DNA from: Nanobdellota archaeon
GTDB taxonomy: Archaea > Nanobdellota > Nanobdellia > PEZQ01
Direction of reading: 5' to 3'
Assembly (NCBI GenBank): GCA_018220985.1
Contig: JAAOXS010000007.1
Location: 1-48,895 of the forward strand
Length of the DNA stretch: 48,895 bases
Position numbers and translations under genes: made by a program. Below, piece after piece: positions 24,518-33,470 of this stretch. Every line of letters begins with the position of its first letter. The stretch's first letter is position 1. The notes beneath the pieces are model-generated. The model searched no databases. It had not been told where the DNA came from and saw only the letters and a list, made by a program, of their open reading frames with translations.

Positions 24518-26986
24518 ATGCAAGAAGAATTTAAATTAAAAATAAAAAGAACGGCTAAAAAGTTAGCAGCAGTTGGTACAGGCGCCCTCGTGGCGGGTAT
24601 GACACTAACTGGAGCTGCTTTCGCAGCGGACTTAAGTGGCCTACCAGCACCAATTGTGTCAAGCGGAGCGTTTGATGCATATGTGGTGGTCGGAACAAAC
24701 GCAGCAACAATTGATGTTGCTGGAGCAATTGAATTATCAACTGCTTTCGGGCAGTTGGCAACAACTACAACAGGAGCAGAAGGTCAAGCAACATTGGAAG
24801 TTGAAGTTTTCACAGGTGAGACTTTAGCAGCAATGAACGTGGATAACACTGTTGCTGAACCTTTGTATCACAGTGACGCAAATTGGGAAGGAACAACGTA
24901 CACAGCAGCAAATTCTAATTTGAATATTTTGAATGACGTGGTTTTTTCAGGAACAGATAATGAAGCATACAATGCAACAATTTCGTTAAAAGTAGATGAT
25001 GACTTTGTTGAGATTACAAAAGAGAATTTAGCATTAAGAATTAATGCATCAACAGATAGTGATAATGTTATTGAAATTACATTAACCACTAATAGAACAA
25101 CAACTGCTAAATTCTTGGAAGGAGATAGTATTAATTGGTTTGGAACACTATTTGAAATAGTTGACCTTACTACTGATGGAAACGTTACATTAGGTAATAC
25201 TGAAACAGTAACTGCGTATAAGGATGAGTCTTTCACAATTGGAGGACAAACATTTACATTGAAACAAGTTGCAGATGCAACAGTTGTTATTCTTGATGCG
25301 AATAGTGACATTCAATACATTAACTCAACTTACTCAACAATTGGTACAATACAACTAAAAACTACAGGTATTCAGAATGTTCCAGGTTATGAAAAAGTAA
25401 CTTTTGAAACAATTGAGAGCAGTTTCACTTTTGCTGTAGGAGATGTTTTTCCAGTAAATAGTGGTGCTGACGGATTCATTGTTGATTCAATGACTGTTAA
25501 CATAACAGATCCTAACATTGATTCAGCAATTGTTTTAAGAAACAATGAATCATATACATTAACTAGCAAAACTGATAAAGCAAGTATTATTGCAGGATTA
25601 GAGTTTTCTTACACTGATAACACTGGAAACGCGAACACTCTTAAAACAACCCTTGCAGATGGTGGTACGGGTCAAATTAACATATCAGAAACAAATGGGG
25701 TTACAATAACTTTTGACCCTATTGATGATCCAATCAACACAGAATTGGATATTGTTGGTGATATAGCCTCATTACCAGGAGCTTTGTTTAAAACATATAA
25801 TGCAGGAACTGAGCAATTAACAACAGTAACTGATTTGACAAATACAATGTCAGTCAATATAACAAGTTCAAGTGATGCACTATATATTGTGGATGGGGGA
25901 ACAAGCTATTTTGAAATGAAAATGCTTGGTGTCGGTAACGAGTCAATAACCTGGTATTATCCAGATGTTAATACTAGTATAAGTAGACCAACATCTTGGG
26001 TTCAGTTAGGATATAACATTAACTGGACAACACCTTCAGGTGTCGTTGTAGATACAGCTTTAAACACAACAAGAGTTGCAGCAGTGAGAATTGATATAGA
26101 CGCTAGTACATATTATGGAAGAAATGATGTATCATGGGCAGCAGCTAAGTTCTCTGATTACGGAGCAAAAATTAGTTGGAGTGGTAGTTCAGTTACGGTT
26201 ACAGAACCAAATGGAAACAGTTTAACAGCATTAATTGGTTTTAAAACTAATGATGACGCATATTTCAATGAGAAAGCTTCTCTTAAATATAACAGTGTAA
26301 CACTAACTGCAACAGGAAATACGACTAGTGGAACTTACAAATACCAAACAACGGATTATGATTCATTGATTGGTTTTTGGAGTAATCTAGGAAGTGTAGC
26401 GGGACGATATACAATTAACGGAACTTTCATTGACCAAACAATTGCAATGGTGATTTCACAGAAGGAGTTATCAGTAGGTATTGGTGCAGTAGCTCCTCAA
26501 ACAAAAACATTAGACACGGACGAAACAACTAGCACATATGCAAACAGTCATGTATTTGGTAATACAACAGTTACACTTGTTAGTGGTGCTGGTTCATCAG
26601 TTACTGTTAATAAAGTAACACCAGGATTCGCTAAATTGGACGCTGACATAACTACAACTACATTAGCTAAACCAGTTGTTCTAGTTGGAGGTTCATCAGT
26701 TAACACATTAGTCAAGAACTTAATTGACAATGGTTTGATGAGCTTTACAGACTTGATTGCTCAAGGTGAAGGACACGCGCAAATCGACTTAGTTGAAAAC
26801 GCGTTCAACAGCCAAACCGCACTTGTCATCGCTGGTTACACTGGAACAGATACATTAATGGCTGCAAGAGCAGTTACAGGCGCAATGCTAAATGGACAAC
26901 CATTTGGATTCACAACACACAACGTAACATCTTTGTTATTAAACACTGGAGTTACAGCAGTTAATGACGTAGCAGTAGTTAGTTAA
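24518..26986 (+). CDS. S-layer protein (Methanococcus/DPANN type)
   Basis: Main cell-surface lattice protein, 822 residues. The signal peptide has a basic start (KLKIKRTAKKLAA), a hydrophobic core (GTGALVAGMTLTGAAFA) and cleavage near residue 36. The mature N-terminus is the S_layer_N-type motif (LSGLPAPIVSSGAFDAYVVV, then IDVAGAIELS). The C-terminus is the paired half (VLVGGSSVNTLVKNLIDNG, then AQGEGHAQIDLVENAFNSQT, ALVIAGYTGTDTLMAARAV). The middle is Thr/Asn-rich beta structure with many N-x-T/S sites. There is no C-terminal membrane helix or sorting signal. Codon choice (ACA, GCA, GGA, AGA) differs from the T-rich usage of its neighbours, as expected for a very highly expressed gene. Confidence 0.93.
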   Translation: MQEEFKLKIKRTAKKLAAVGTGALVAGMTLTGAAFAADLSGLPAPIVSSGAFDAYVVVGTNAATIDVAGAIELSTAFGQLATTTTGAEGQATLEVEVFTGETLAAMNVDNTVAEPLYHSDANWEGTTYTAANSNLNILNDVVFSGTDNEAYNATISLKVDDDFVEITKENLALRINASTDSDNVIEITLTTNRTTTAKFLEGDSINWFGTLFEIVDLTTDGNVTLGNTETVTAYKDESFTIGGQTFTLKQVADATVVILDANSDIQYINSTYSTIGTIQLKTTGIQNVPGYEKVTFETIESSFTFAVGDVFPVNSGADGFIVDSMTVNITDPNIDSAIVLRNNESYTLTSKTDKASIIAGLEFSYTDNTGNANTLKTTLADGGTGQINISETNGVTITFDPIDDPINTELDIVGDIASLPGALFKTYNAGTEQLTTVTDLTNTMSVNITSSSDALYIVDGGTSYFEMKMLGVGNESITWYYPDVNTSISRPTSWVQLGYNINWTTPSGVVVDTALNTTRVAAVRIDIDASTYYGRNDVSWAAAKFSDYGAKISWSGSSVTVTEPNGNSLTALIGFKTNDDAYFNEKASLKYNSVTLTATGNTTSGTYKYQTTDYDSLIGFWSNLGSVAGRYTINGTFIDQTIAMVISQKELSVGIGAVAPQTKTLDTDETTSTYANSHVFGNTTVTLVSGAGSSVTVNKVTPGFAKLDADITTTTLAKPVVLVGGSSVNTLVKNLIDNGLMSFTDLIAQGEGHAQIDLVENAFNSQTALVIAGYTGTDTLMAARAVTGAMLNGQPFGFTTHNVTSLLLNTGVTAVNDVAVVS

Positions 26987-27021
26987 AGACGAAAAAACAA
27001 TAGCCGTAAAAAAAATATAAT

Positions 27022-27074
27022 GGAAAGGTTTGATACCTTTTCCCTTTTTTCTTTTTTTTTTCTTTTTTTCTTTG
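27022..27074 (+). terminator. Hairpin plus long poly-T terminator after the S-layer gene
   Basis: GGAAAGGT (27022-27029) pairs with ACCTTTTCC (27035-27043) with a one-base bulge and a loop of about five bases. More than 25 bases, nearly all T, follow. T-runs are the archaeal termination signal. This is the clearest terminator in the window and isolates the S-layer unit. Confidence 0.75.
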
Positions 27075-27147
27075 GTACAGCTTTCTTTTGAAGAAAGGTG
27101 TGTAGCGATACGTATAAAAAACAAGGATTTCTCAACTTAAAATAATA

Positions 27148-27468
27148 ATGATTAAAAACTTTTTTAATTCAGTTGAATTCAAAGCAGTTATTACTCTTGG
27201 AGTGTTAATAATTTTTTTAGGCGTTTTGTTTATTGATTTTAATATGGGGCGGAAGGAACAATTATTAGAAGAGTACAATAATTCTTGTATAGAATTATCT
27301 GCTGATATGGATCAGTATTTTAATGAAAGCGTTGATTTATCATGTTCTTGCTATTATGAATCTGTTAACACTGGTATTGGAGAGCTTGACGCGAGCACGG
27401 TTCCAATGTGTTCTTGTGATTGTTTGCGTAATGGTGTTTTATTTAAAGTTGCAATAAGATCTGTATGA
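27148..27468 (+). CDS. Small membrane protein with Cys-rich extracytoplasmic tail
   Basis: A 106-residue protein with one N-terminal helix (AVITLGVLIIFLGVLFI). The C-terminal domain holds cysteines in the pattern SCSCYY...MCSCDCLRNG. If the tail is outside the cell, these could form disulfides. No family is recognised. A TATA-like GTATAAAAAA lies about 30 bases before the start. Its stop overlaps the truD start by 4 bases. Confidence 0.65.
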   Translation: MIKNFFNSVEFKAVITLGVLIIFLGVLFIDFNMGRKEQLLEEYNNSCIELSADMDQYFNESVDLSCSCYYESVNTGIGELDASTVPMCSCDCLRNGVLFKVAIRSV

Positions 27469-28487
27469 TAATTAACGATTTGGGAATTCTTGAGTATTAT
27501 ACTAAATCTAAAGGTATTAGTGGCGAAATCAAATCTTTTCCTAAGGATTTTGTTGTTGAGGAAATAACTCCTCAAGGCTTGGTGTGCAGTGTGAATTATT
27601 CTTTAAAACAACGGTTTAATGATTTTTTTTTCAAGTTTAGAACTAGAAAAAAGTTTGTTCGCGCTACTCTTGTTAAAAAAGATTTAACAACTTTGAAGTG
27701 TGTTAGACTTTTAGAAAAACGTTTTGGAAGAGTGGGTTATGCAGGTATTAAGGATAGGAAAGCTGTTACCTCGCAGAGAGTTAGTTTTTTTTCAAAAAAT
27801 TTTGAGTCTTTTAATGGTAGTGATTTTTGCTTAAAAAATTTTGAGTATAATCATAATAGGATAGCTCCTGGAAATTTGAGGGGTAATGTTTTTTCGTTAA
27901 GAGTTCGTAATAATTTAAATGGCGTGCAAAGTTTTGTTGATGAATTAATTGGTAATAACATGTTTTTACCTAATTTTTTTGGAGTGCAAAGGTTTGGAAT
28001 TGAGAAAAATACTCATAAAATAGGTTTGTTATTAGTTAAGAGAGAGTTTGAGAAAGCAGGTGAAGTGCTTGTTCGTTCTAATGGTTTTTTTGAAAAAAAA
28101 TTCAAAGAGAATTCAAGTGATTCTGTTAAAGCATTCCGTTTGTTAGGTAATCGAATTTTAACTTTTTACGTTCACGCTTTACAGTCATACATTTTTAATA
28201 ATGCTTTATCTAAAATGATTATTTCAGGTGATCAAAAAAAACATCTTTCACTTCCCGGTTTGCATTCTAAACCTTGCAAATTTGTTAAACAACAATTAAA
28301 TATTTTGAAAATTTCAACTCGTGATTTTAACATTCCGGAATTACGTGTTAAAGTTGCTGGTTTTGAAAGAAAGTCTTTTATGAGAGTTCATGATTTAAGA
28401 GTAAGTGAGAAAGAGGACTTGGCATTGAATTTTCGTTTGGATAAGGGGTGTTATGCATCAATAATTTTAAATGAGTTATGCAAATAA
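27465..28487 (+). CDS. truD: tRNA pseudouridine synthase D
   Basis: Makes pseudouridine-13 in tRNA (and, in archaea, sometimes other sites). It has 340 residues. The TruD catalytic motif is GYAGIKDRKAVTSQRVSFFS with Asp97. Other family segments are FVVEEI near the N-terminus, FFGVQRFG, and the late FTLPGxx-like region SLPGLHSKPCKFVK. The insertion domain typical of TruD lies between. The length is somewhat short for the archaeal family but all core motifs are present. It is coupled to the upstream small membrane protein through an ATGA overlap. Confidence 0.93.
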   Translation: MIINDLGILEYYTKSKGISGEIKSFPKDFVVEEITPQGLVCSVNYSLKQRFNDFFFKFRTRKKFVRATLVKKDLTTLKCVRLLEKRFGRVGYAGIKDRKAVTSQRVSFFSKNFESFNGSDFCLKNFEYNHNRIAPGNLRGNVFSLRVRNNLNGVQSFVDELIGNNMFLPNFFGVQRFGIEKNTHKIGLLLVKREFEKAGEVLVRSNGFFEKKFKENSSDSVKAFRLLGNRILTFYVHALQSYIFNNALSKMIISGDQKKHLSLPGLHSKPCKFVKQQLNILKISTRDFNIPELRVKVAGFERKSFMRVHDLRVSEKEDLALNFRLDKGCYASIILNELCK

Positions 28488-28498
28488 TTTATTGAATA

Positions 28499-29782
28499 AT
28501 GCTTAAAGAATTATTAATATTGGTTGGAGTTGTTTCTTTATTTGTTAATCTTTATTGGTTAATGTTGTATTTTACTTTTAAAAATCATCTTAAAAAAGAT
28601 AAGCGTTGTAAGGGGGATAAGTTGGTTTCCATTCTTGTTCCAGCATTTAATGAAGAGAAATCCATTAAAAAATGTTTGACAAGTCTTGTTTCATTGGATT
28701 ATTCTAAGAAATTGCTTGAAATAATTGTTATTGATGATGCGAGTACTGATAATACTTTTAGTATTGCTTCAGCGTTTGTAAAAAAGTATTCTTTTGTTAA
28801 ATTGATTAGAAGTAAGAAGAACACTGGGAAAAAAGGAGGTGCTTTAAATCTTGGTTTGAAAAAAATTAAGGATGAATCAAGGATTATTGTAGTGCTTGAC
28901 GCGGACTCTTTTATTCATAAGAACACTTTAAAAAAAATGCTTCACTTTTTTGATGAAGGTTATGATGCTGTTTCAATGCGTTATATGCCTTGGAATAGGA
29001 AGTCAATTCTTGCTAAAATGCAAGTTTTTGAGTACATGTATTCAATTCTTTGGAGAAAACTATTATCAGTTATGGATTCCATGTACGTTACTCCTGGCGT
29101 TTTTTCAGCTTATTCTTTTAAAGCTTTGAAAGATGTTGGTTTTTTCAGTGAGGATTGTTTTACTGAGGATATGGAGTTAGCACTTAAATTGCAGAAAAAA
29201 AAGTATAGGATTGCTTATTCTTTTTCAACAACTGCTTACACTACTGTTCCAGTAAAATTACGACCTTATGTTAAGCAGAGAGAGCGCTGGTATCGTGGTT
29301 ATATTGATTCTTTAAGAAGGCATAAGGATATTTTTTTTAACAGGGGTTTAGGTTCTTTTGGTAATGTTTTAATGCCTCTTAACTTGTTTTCCACTGTTCT
29401 TGTAATTTTTATTTCTTCTTTGTTTTTCATAACTTTTTTGAATACTGTTTTTAATTTTTTGAATTGGGCGTACAAATTTTATTTGATTAATTTTGATTTA
29501 CAAACTTATTTTGTAGGAGTATTTGACACTTCATTAAGCGTGATTTTTCAAGATTTTGTTAAAAACTTTTTTTTGAATTTGGATTTATTGAGTTTTATAA
29601 CTGTTTTCTCAATTTTTTTTGCAGGTGTGATGTTGTTTATAGTTAAAAGAACAACTAAAGAAGCTCAAGGTAAGGATTTATTGCTTTTCCCAATATTTCT
29701 TGTTTTTTACTTACCTTTAAATAGTGTTTTATGGTTGTATTCTTTAACACTTGAGTGTTTGGGTATTAGAAGAAAATGGTGA
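28499..29782 (+). CDS. Membrane-bound family 2 glycosyltransferase
   Basis: A 427-residue processive-type GT2 enzyme. It has one N-terminal TM, then the cytosolic GT-A domain and about four C-terminal TMs. Motifs are VSILVPAFNEEKSIKKCL, the DxD pair D134-A-D136 (VVLDADS), E223-D224 (FTEDMEL) and Q260RERW264. This D, DxD, ED, QxxRW set is that of polysaccharide synthases such as cellulose, hyaluronan and poly-N-acetylglucosamine synthases. With the acyltransferase and polysaccharide deacetylase downstream it suggests a surface glycan locus. It overlaps the next gene by 7 bases. Confidence 0.9.
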   Translation: MLKELLILVGVVSLFVNLYWLMLYFTFKNHLKKDKRCKGDKLVSILVPAFNEEKSIKKCLTSLVSLDYSKKLLEIIVIDDASTDNTFSIASAFVKKYSFVKLIRSKKNTGKKGGALNLGLKKIKDESRIIVVLDADSFIHKNTLKKMLHFFDEGYDAVSMRYMPWNRKSILAKMQVFEYMYSILWRKLLSVMDSMYVTPGVFSAYSFKALKDVGFFSEDCFTEDMELALKLQKKKYRIAYSFSTTAYTTVPVKLRPYVKQRERWYRGYIDSLRRHKDIFFNRGLGSFGNVLMPLNLFSTVLVIFISSLFFITFLNTVFNFLNWAYKFYLINFDLQTYFVGVFDTSLSVIFQDFVKNFFLNLDLLSFITVFSIFFAGVMLFIVKRTTKEAQGKDLLLFPIFLVFYLPLNSVLWLYSLTLECLGIRRKW

Positions 29783-30414
29783 GTGCTACGCAGAATAATC
29801 TTGTAAAATTATTATTCTTGAATTGTATAATTGTTTCATTTATTTTTGTAACTGCAAGTGCTTTATCAGGTTATACAATGAATGTTAGGGAGCAATCCCT
29901 TCTTTCAAGATTAACGGTTTTGGAAGAGGATATTTACGAATTTGAAACAATTGATTTAGAATCCGAAAATGTTACTTTTGAAGTGTATTCAATTATTCCT
30001 TTGATAAGCGGGGTTAATCATGATTTGAAAAATTATGCGCGTCAGAACATGATTAGACAAAGTTTTTATGAGAAACAAGATGAAAAATTAGTAAGTTTAT
30101 CTGTTCTTTACATGAAAACTATTAAGCAAGTTTTGAAGGATAGGCTATTAATACAACTTTTTTGCACTTATGATAGTGCTTCTTGTGATTATGAGAATTT
30201 TGTGTTGTCATATTTGATGAAAAAGTATTCTGATAAATTAATAGTTTTATATTTTGATGGTGATTCAACGCATCCTCTTATTAGAATGATAAAAGATAAG
30301 TACGTTGTTGAAAATTTTCCTTTTATGATTATAGATGACGAATTAGTTTATGGTTTTCTAAATGCTCAAGAATTGGAAAAGGTAATATTACAATATGTTA
30401 GTGAAAGTGCTTAG
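29776..30414 (+). CDS. Membrane-anchored protein with thioredoxin-like C-terminus, unknown
   Basis: A 212-residue protein. It has an N-terminal TM/signal anchor (LLFLNCIIVSFIFVTASAL) and a helical middle. The C-terminal ~70 residues have a thioredoxin-like pattern: a strand (KLIVLYFDGD), a helix (PLIRMIKDKY), then FPFMIID with a candidate cis-proline and LNAQELEKVILQY. No CxxC is present, although two cysteines occur in LFCTYDSASCDY. It may be a redox-inactive binding domain. Seven bases overlap the glycosyltransferase and 20 bases overlap trm56. The assignment to thioredoxin-like is inference. Confidence 0.6.
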   Translation: MVSATQNNLVKLLFLNCIIVSFIFVTASALSGYTMNVREQSLLSRLTVLEEDIYEFETIDLESENVTFEVYSIIPLISGVNHDLKNYARQNMIRQSFYEKQDEKLVSLSVLYMKTIKQVLKDRLLIQLFCTYDSASCDYENFVLSYLMKKYSDKLIVLYFDGDSTHPLIRMIKDKYVVENFPFMIIDDELVYGFLNAQELEKVILQYVSESA

Positions 30415-30919
30415 GTTAGGTCATAGGGTTGGACGCGACAAAAGGGCAACAACACATTTGTTCTTAGCTGCGCGCGCTTTCGGAGCTGTTGAAGGATTTC
30501 TTAGTGGCGAAACTGATTCAAACCTGACTAACAGTGTTAATTCTTTATCAAATTCTTGGGGTGGTGATTTTAAAGTTTCATATGTTAAGAATTGGCGGAA
30601 ATTAGTAAGAGAATTTAATGGAAAAATTGTTCACCTAACAATGTATGGAATTCCTGTTCAGAATTGCGTGAAAAAAATTGGTGCAGGTTCGGATTTATTA
30701 GTTATTGTTGGCGGCGCAAAAGTTCCAAGCGATGTTTACGAATTAGCTGATTATAATGTTTCAATAACCACACAACCACATAGTGAGATAGCCGCGCTTA
30801 GCGTTTTTTTGGATAAATTGTTTGATGGTAAAGAATTATTGTTAAAATTCCCTAATGCTCAGAAAAAAATTGTTCCAAAAAAGAATGGAAAAAAAGTATT
30901 GAAGTATTCTGAGAAATAA
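30395..30919 (+). CDS. trm56: tRNA (cytidine-56 2'-O)-methyltransferase (aTrm56)
   Basis: SPOUT-class methyltransferase that 2'-O-methylates C56 in the tRNA T-loop, an archaea-specific modification. It has 174 residues. The N-terminal signature is VLRLGHRVGRDKRATTHLFL followed by AARAFGA. The SAM-binding knot region includes IVHLTMYGIPVQ, DLLVIVGGAKVPSDVYELAD and NVSITTQPHSEIAALSVFLD. The length is as expected. It lies in an operon with the preceding membrane proteins despite a housekeeping role. Confidence 0.93.
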   Translation: MLVKVLRLGHRVGRDKRATTHLFLAARAFGAVEGFLSGETDSNLTNSVNSLSNSWGGDFKVSYVKNWRKLVREFNGKIVHLTMYGIPVQNCVKKIGAGSDLLVIVGGAKVPSDVYELADYNVSITTQPHSEIAALSVFLDKLFDGKELLLKFPNAQKKIVPKKNGKKVLKYSEK

Positions 30920-30924
30920 AACTA

Positions 30925-30931
30925 TTTAATA
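30925..30931 (+). promoter_or_regulatory. TATA box for the acyltransferase gene
   Basis: TTTAATA is centred 27 bases before ATG 30955, which fits a leaderless transcript for the acyltransferase/deacetylase pair. Confidence 0.5.
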
Positions 30932-30954
30932 GCCACTTTCTTTTTGTTTGGTTA

Positions 30955-31959
30955 ATGAGTAAGAGATTGGTTTACATTGACTGGATTCGTGCAGTTGCTA
31001 TTGTTTTAATGGTGTTCTGGCAGGTTTTCGATTTTTTCTCAGAGTATAATGTTTATTCAGATTCGCCTTTTTTTTTTAGTTCAATTAATGCGCCAATTCA
31101 TTTGTTTGTGTTAGTTCTTTTTTCTGGGATGGCAGGTGCGGGTTTGTATTTGTATTTGAGTAAGGTTAAGAAAAAGCAAGGTTTCAAAAAAACTTTTTTT
31201 AGAGTTTTAAAAAAGTATTCTTGGCTTATTGTAATAAGTTTTTTCTTCACTTTTTTGGTGTGGGATTTCTGCACGTTTTACACGTGGAGTGAAGCAATTC
31301 AAGGAGTTGGTTTAGTTGGTATTTTTGCTTTTATAATTCTGTATTTGGAATTTCCCACGATTTTTGTCGTTTCTTTATCTTTAGCAGTTGGAATTTTTCA
31401 GCAATTAATAAAACCATTACTGATGAGTGCTGTTTCAACTCTGCCATTTTGCGTGACGAATCTGTCTTTTGAAATGTTTTTTTCGCTTCCAGTGAATTTT
31501 TTGTTCAGAGGCTTTTTTTCAGTTATTAATTTACTGCCTTTAATGTTGTGGGGTGCGAGTATGGTTAAGTATTTGAATGAAAAAAGTTGGCGTACAATAT
31601 TTTTTCTTGGATGTGCTTTAATCTTTTTCGGAGTTATTTTGCATAATGTTATCCCAATTAATTTTTATGAACGTTCTCCAACTTCTTTTCTTGTTGAAAT
31701 TGGTTTTCTAACAGTTCTAATGGCATTGGGTAGTTTTCTTTCAAAAACGCGTGCAAGTTCAAAAATTTCTTTGATATTATTGCCTTTTGGCATGGATGCT
31801 TTAATTGTTTACTTAGCTCATTTCTTGCTTGTTTACAAACCTTTATCCATGCTTGGTTTGGAGAACACTTTTGGAATTCCAATTTCATTAATTGGATCTT
31901 TCACTTTTCTTTTAATTTCTAATGTGGTGATTAATTTATGGAGAAAACAATACTCTTAA
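30955..31959 (+). CDS. HGSNAT/DUF1624-like membrane acyltransferase
   Basis: A 334-residue multi-pass membrane protein with about 9-10 helices. The opening (RLVYIDWIRAVAIVLMVFWQ and VFDFFS) is the signature of the heparan-alpha-glucosaminide N-acetyltransferase-like/DUF1624 group, in which acetyl groups are moved across a membrane onto amino sugars. A conserved pattern APIHLFVLVLFSGMAGAGLY follows. The last 22 bases overlap the polysaccharide deacetylase gene. Acetyl transfer on a cell-surface glycan is inference from family and neighbours. Confidence 0.82.
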   Translation: MSKRLVYIDWIRAVAIVLMVFWQVFDFFSEYNVYSDSPFFFSSINAPIHLFVLVLFSGMAGAGLYLYLSKVKKKQGFKKTFFRVLKKYSWLIVISFFFTFLVWDFCTFYTWSEAIQGVGLVGIFAFIILYLEFPTIFVVSLSLAVGIFQQLIKPLLMSAVSTLPFCVTNLSFEMFFSLPVNFLFRGFFSVINLLPLMLWGASMVKYLNEKSWRTIFFLGCALIFFGVILHNVIPINFYERSPTSFLVEIGFLTVLMALGSFLSKTRASSKISLILLPFGMDALIVYLAHFLLVYKPLSMLGLENTFGIPISLIGSFTFLLISNVVINLWRKQYS

Positions 31960-32726
31960 CAATTATTGTAACAACACTTTTCTTTTTGCCTTTTCCAAGT
32001 AATACTTTTTTATTATTAACTTTTGACACAGAACTTGATTTACCGCCAATCCTAAATTCTTCCTTGGGCGTAAGTGAATTGAATGTTTTGCTTGATTTTT
32101 TGGAAGAGGAAAATGTGAAGGCAACGTTTTTCACGACTTCGCAGGTTAGTGAGTTGTTTCCTGAAATTGTTTCAAGAATTGTTAGTGATGGTCATGAGCT
32201 TGCAGCTCATTCTGTTAATCATTCTAATGTTTCAGCAAGGAATTATAGTGACTTGTTAAGCGAGTTGTCAAGTAATATTCTTACCCTTTCAAGTTTTAAT
32301 ACGAGTGTAACTTCTTTCAGACCGCCTTATAATCAAGGTAATCCTGAGTTATCACTTGTTTTTGAAAAGTTAGGTTTAACTGTTGATGGTTCTCATAAGG
32401 GAGATTTTCCTTTTTTTGAGGGTGATGTTTTATTCTTAACTTCTTCACCTTTGTTTTACCCGTCAAGTGTTTACCCTGTGAGTTGGGTTAGTGTTTTCAG
32501 AGAGTCTCTTAAAATTCAAAAAAGTAAGCGTGTTAAAGTTGTTGTTGTGGGTTTACATCCTTGGGAATTGGTGGATTTGCCTGTTGTTAAAGGTTTTGAG
32601 GAATATACTATTCCTGCGGGTAATTATTCTTGGAGTAATTTAAGAGATTTAGTGAGTTATGCTAAGAGTCTTGGCGTGAATTTTGTTACTGCCAGCGAGT
32701 TTTACAAATTATTTATTAATTCTTAA
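31938..32726 (+). CDS. Exported polysaccharide deacetylase (NodB fold)
   Basis: A 262-residue carbohydrate esterase family 4-like enzyme. An N-terminal signal anchor (TILLTIIVTTLFFLPF) is followed by the NodB core. D30 in LLTFDTE is the first motif; in place of the usual second Asp is T-E. H91 and H95 in AHSVNH are the metal ligands. FRPPYNQGN carries the third motif, and GLHPWEL the late catalytic His. It probably removes N-acetyl groups from a surface polysaccharide. Its gene begins inside the acyltransferase gene, so acetylation and deacetylation functions are co-expressed. Confidence 0.88.
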   Translation: MEKTILLTIIVTTLFFLPFPSNTFLLLTFDTELDLPPILNSSLGVSELNVLLDFLEEENVKATFFTTSQVSELFPEIVSRIVSDGHELAAHSVNHSNVSARNYSDLLSELSSNILTLSSFNTSVTSFRPPYNQGNPELSLVFEKLGLTVDGSHKGDFPFFEGDVLFLTSSPLFYPSSVYPVSWVSVFRESLKIQKSKRVKVVVVGLHPWELVDLPVVKGFEEYTIPAGNYSWSNLRDLVSYAKSLGVNFVTASEFYKLFINS

Positions 32727-32735
32727 TTTTAGTTT

Positions 32736-33470
32736 ATGCTTATGCAAGAGTTGAGCATTATGAAAGAATTAGGAGTTTCCCCTTTAGATATTGTTAATTA
32801 TGTTTTATTGTTGAACCGGAAAAGAAAAACAACATTTATTTCTATATTAAAAAACGAGAAAAACGAATTAAACCTTGAAAAACTTTTTAAAAAAGAAGGA
32901 TTAGTTTTTTCTAAAAAATATAATAAACGTGGTACTATTCTTGCTGATTATGATGTATGTTATAATAAGAAGTTCTTAAAAATTAAGAATGATAATGATT
33001 GTGGAAAAATGTATGGTTATCCTGATTGTTGTGTTGAAGATTATGTTAAAAGCCATCCAGGAGAGTTGAATTTTGTTTATAACACGGGTTTATTCGTTCT
33101 TAAAAAAAATGGAAAGAGTATTGATGATTTCGCTTTTTCTTCTCACATTCCTTGTTGTAGAGATAAACTTCCAAAAATGTGTAATAGAACTGTTAAACTA
33201 GTTAAAGAATATAAAAATATTATTGAAAAAGAATGTCGTTGGGTAATTAATGATGTTATAAAACAGTTTTTGTCACTTGCACCATCAAATTTAGAACTTA
33301 GAAAAAAAAGAAATGATATTCTAGCAGATTTTGAAGTTATATATGAAAAACGCAAAATAACAATGTGTTTATCCATTCATAAATCTAGTAAACATATTGA
33401 GCGCGTTAAAAATTATTTAGCTTATTTGAATGATGATATTTTGAAAGAAAAGTTATTAAAATTATTTTAA
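32736..33470 (+). CDS. DUF483-like protein
   Basis: A 244-residue soluble protein. The core motif (KMYGYPDCCVEDYVKSHPGE, then SSHIPCCRDKLPKMCNRTVK) with paired cysteines matches archaeal DUF483 proteins, which have no known function. The four or five cysteines plus His are spaced as a possible metal site. It starts at ATG 32736 or 32742. The stop codon is shared tail-to-tail with rad50 (TTAA at 33467-33470). Codon use is richer in AAA/ATA than in most neighbours. Confidence 0.75.
   Translation: MLMQELSIMKELGVSPLDIVNYVLLLNRKRKTTFISILKNEKNELNLEKLFKKEGLVFSKKYNKRGTILADYDVCYNKKFLKIKNDNDCGKMYGYPDCCVEDYVKSHPGELNFVYNTGLFVLKKNGKSIDDFAFSSHIPCCRDKLPKMCNRTVKLVKEYKNIIEKECRWVINDVIKQFLSLAPSNLELRKKRNDILADFEVIYEKRKITMCLSIHKSSKHIERVKNYLAYLNDDILKEKLLKLF

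Noticed and set aside
24555-25857. Several 60-150 residue frames inside the S-layer gene on both strands
   Set aside because: Shadows caused by its repetitive A/C-rich codons; low-complexity Leu/Gln or Val/Ser products.
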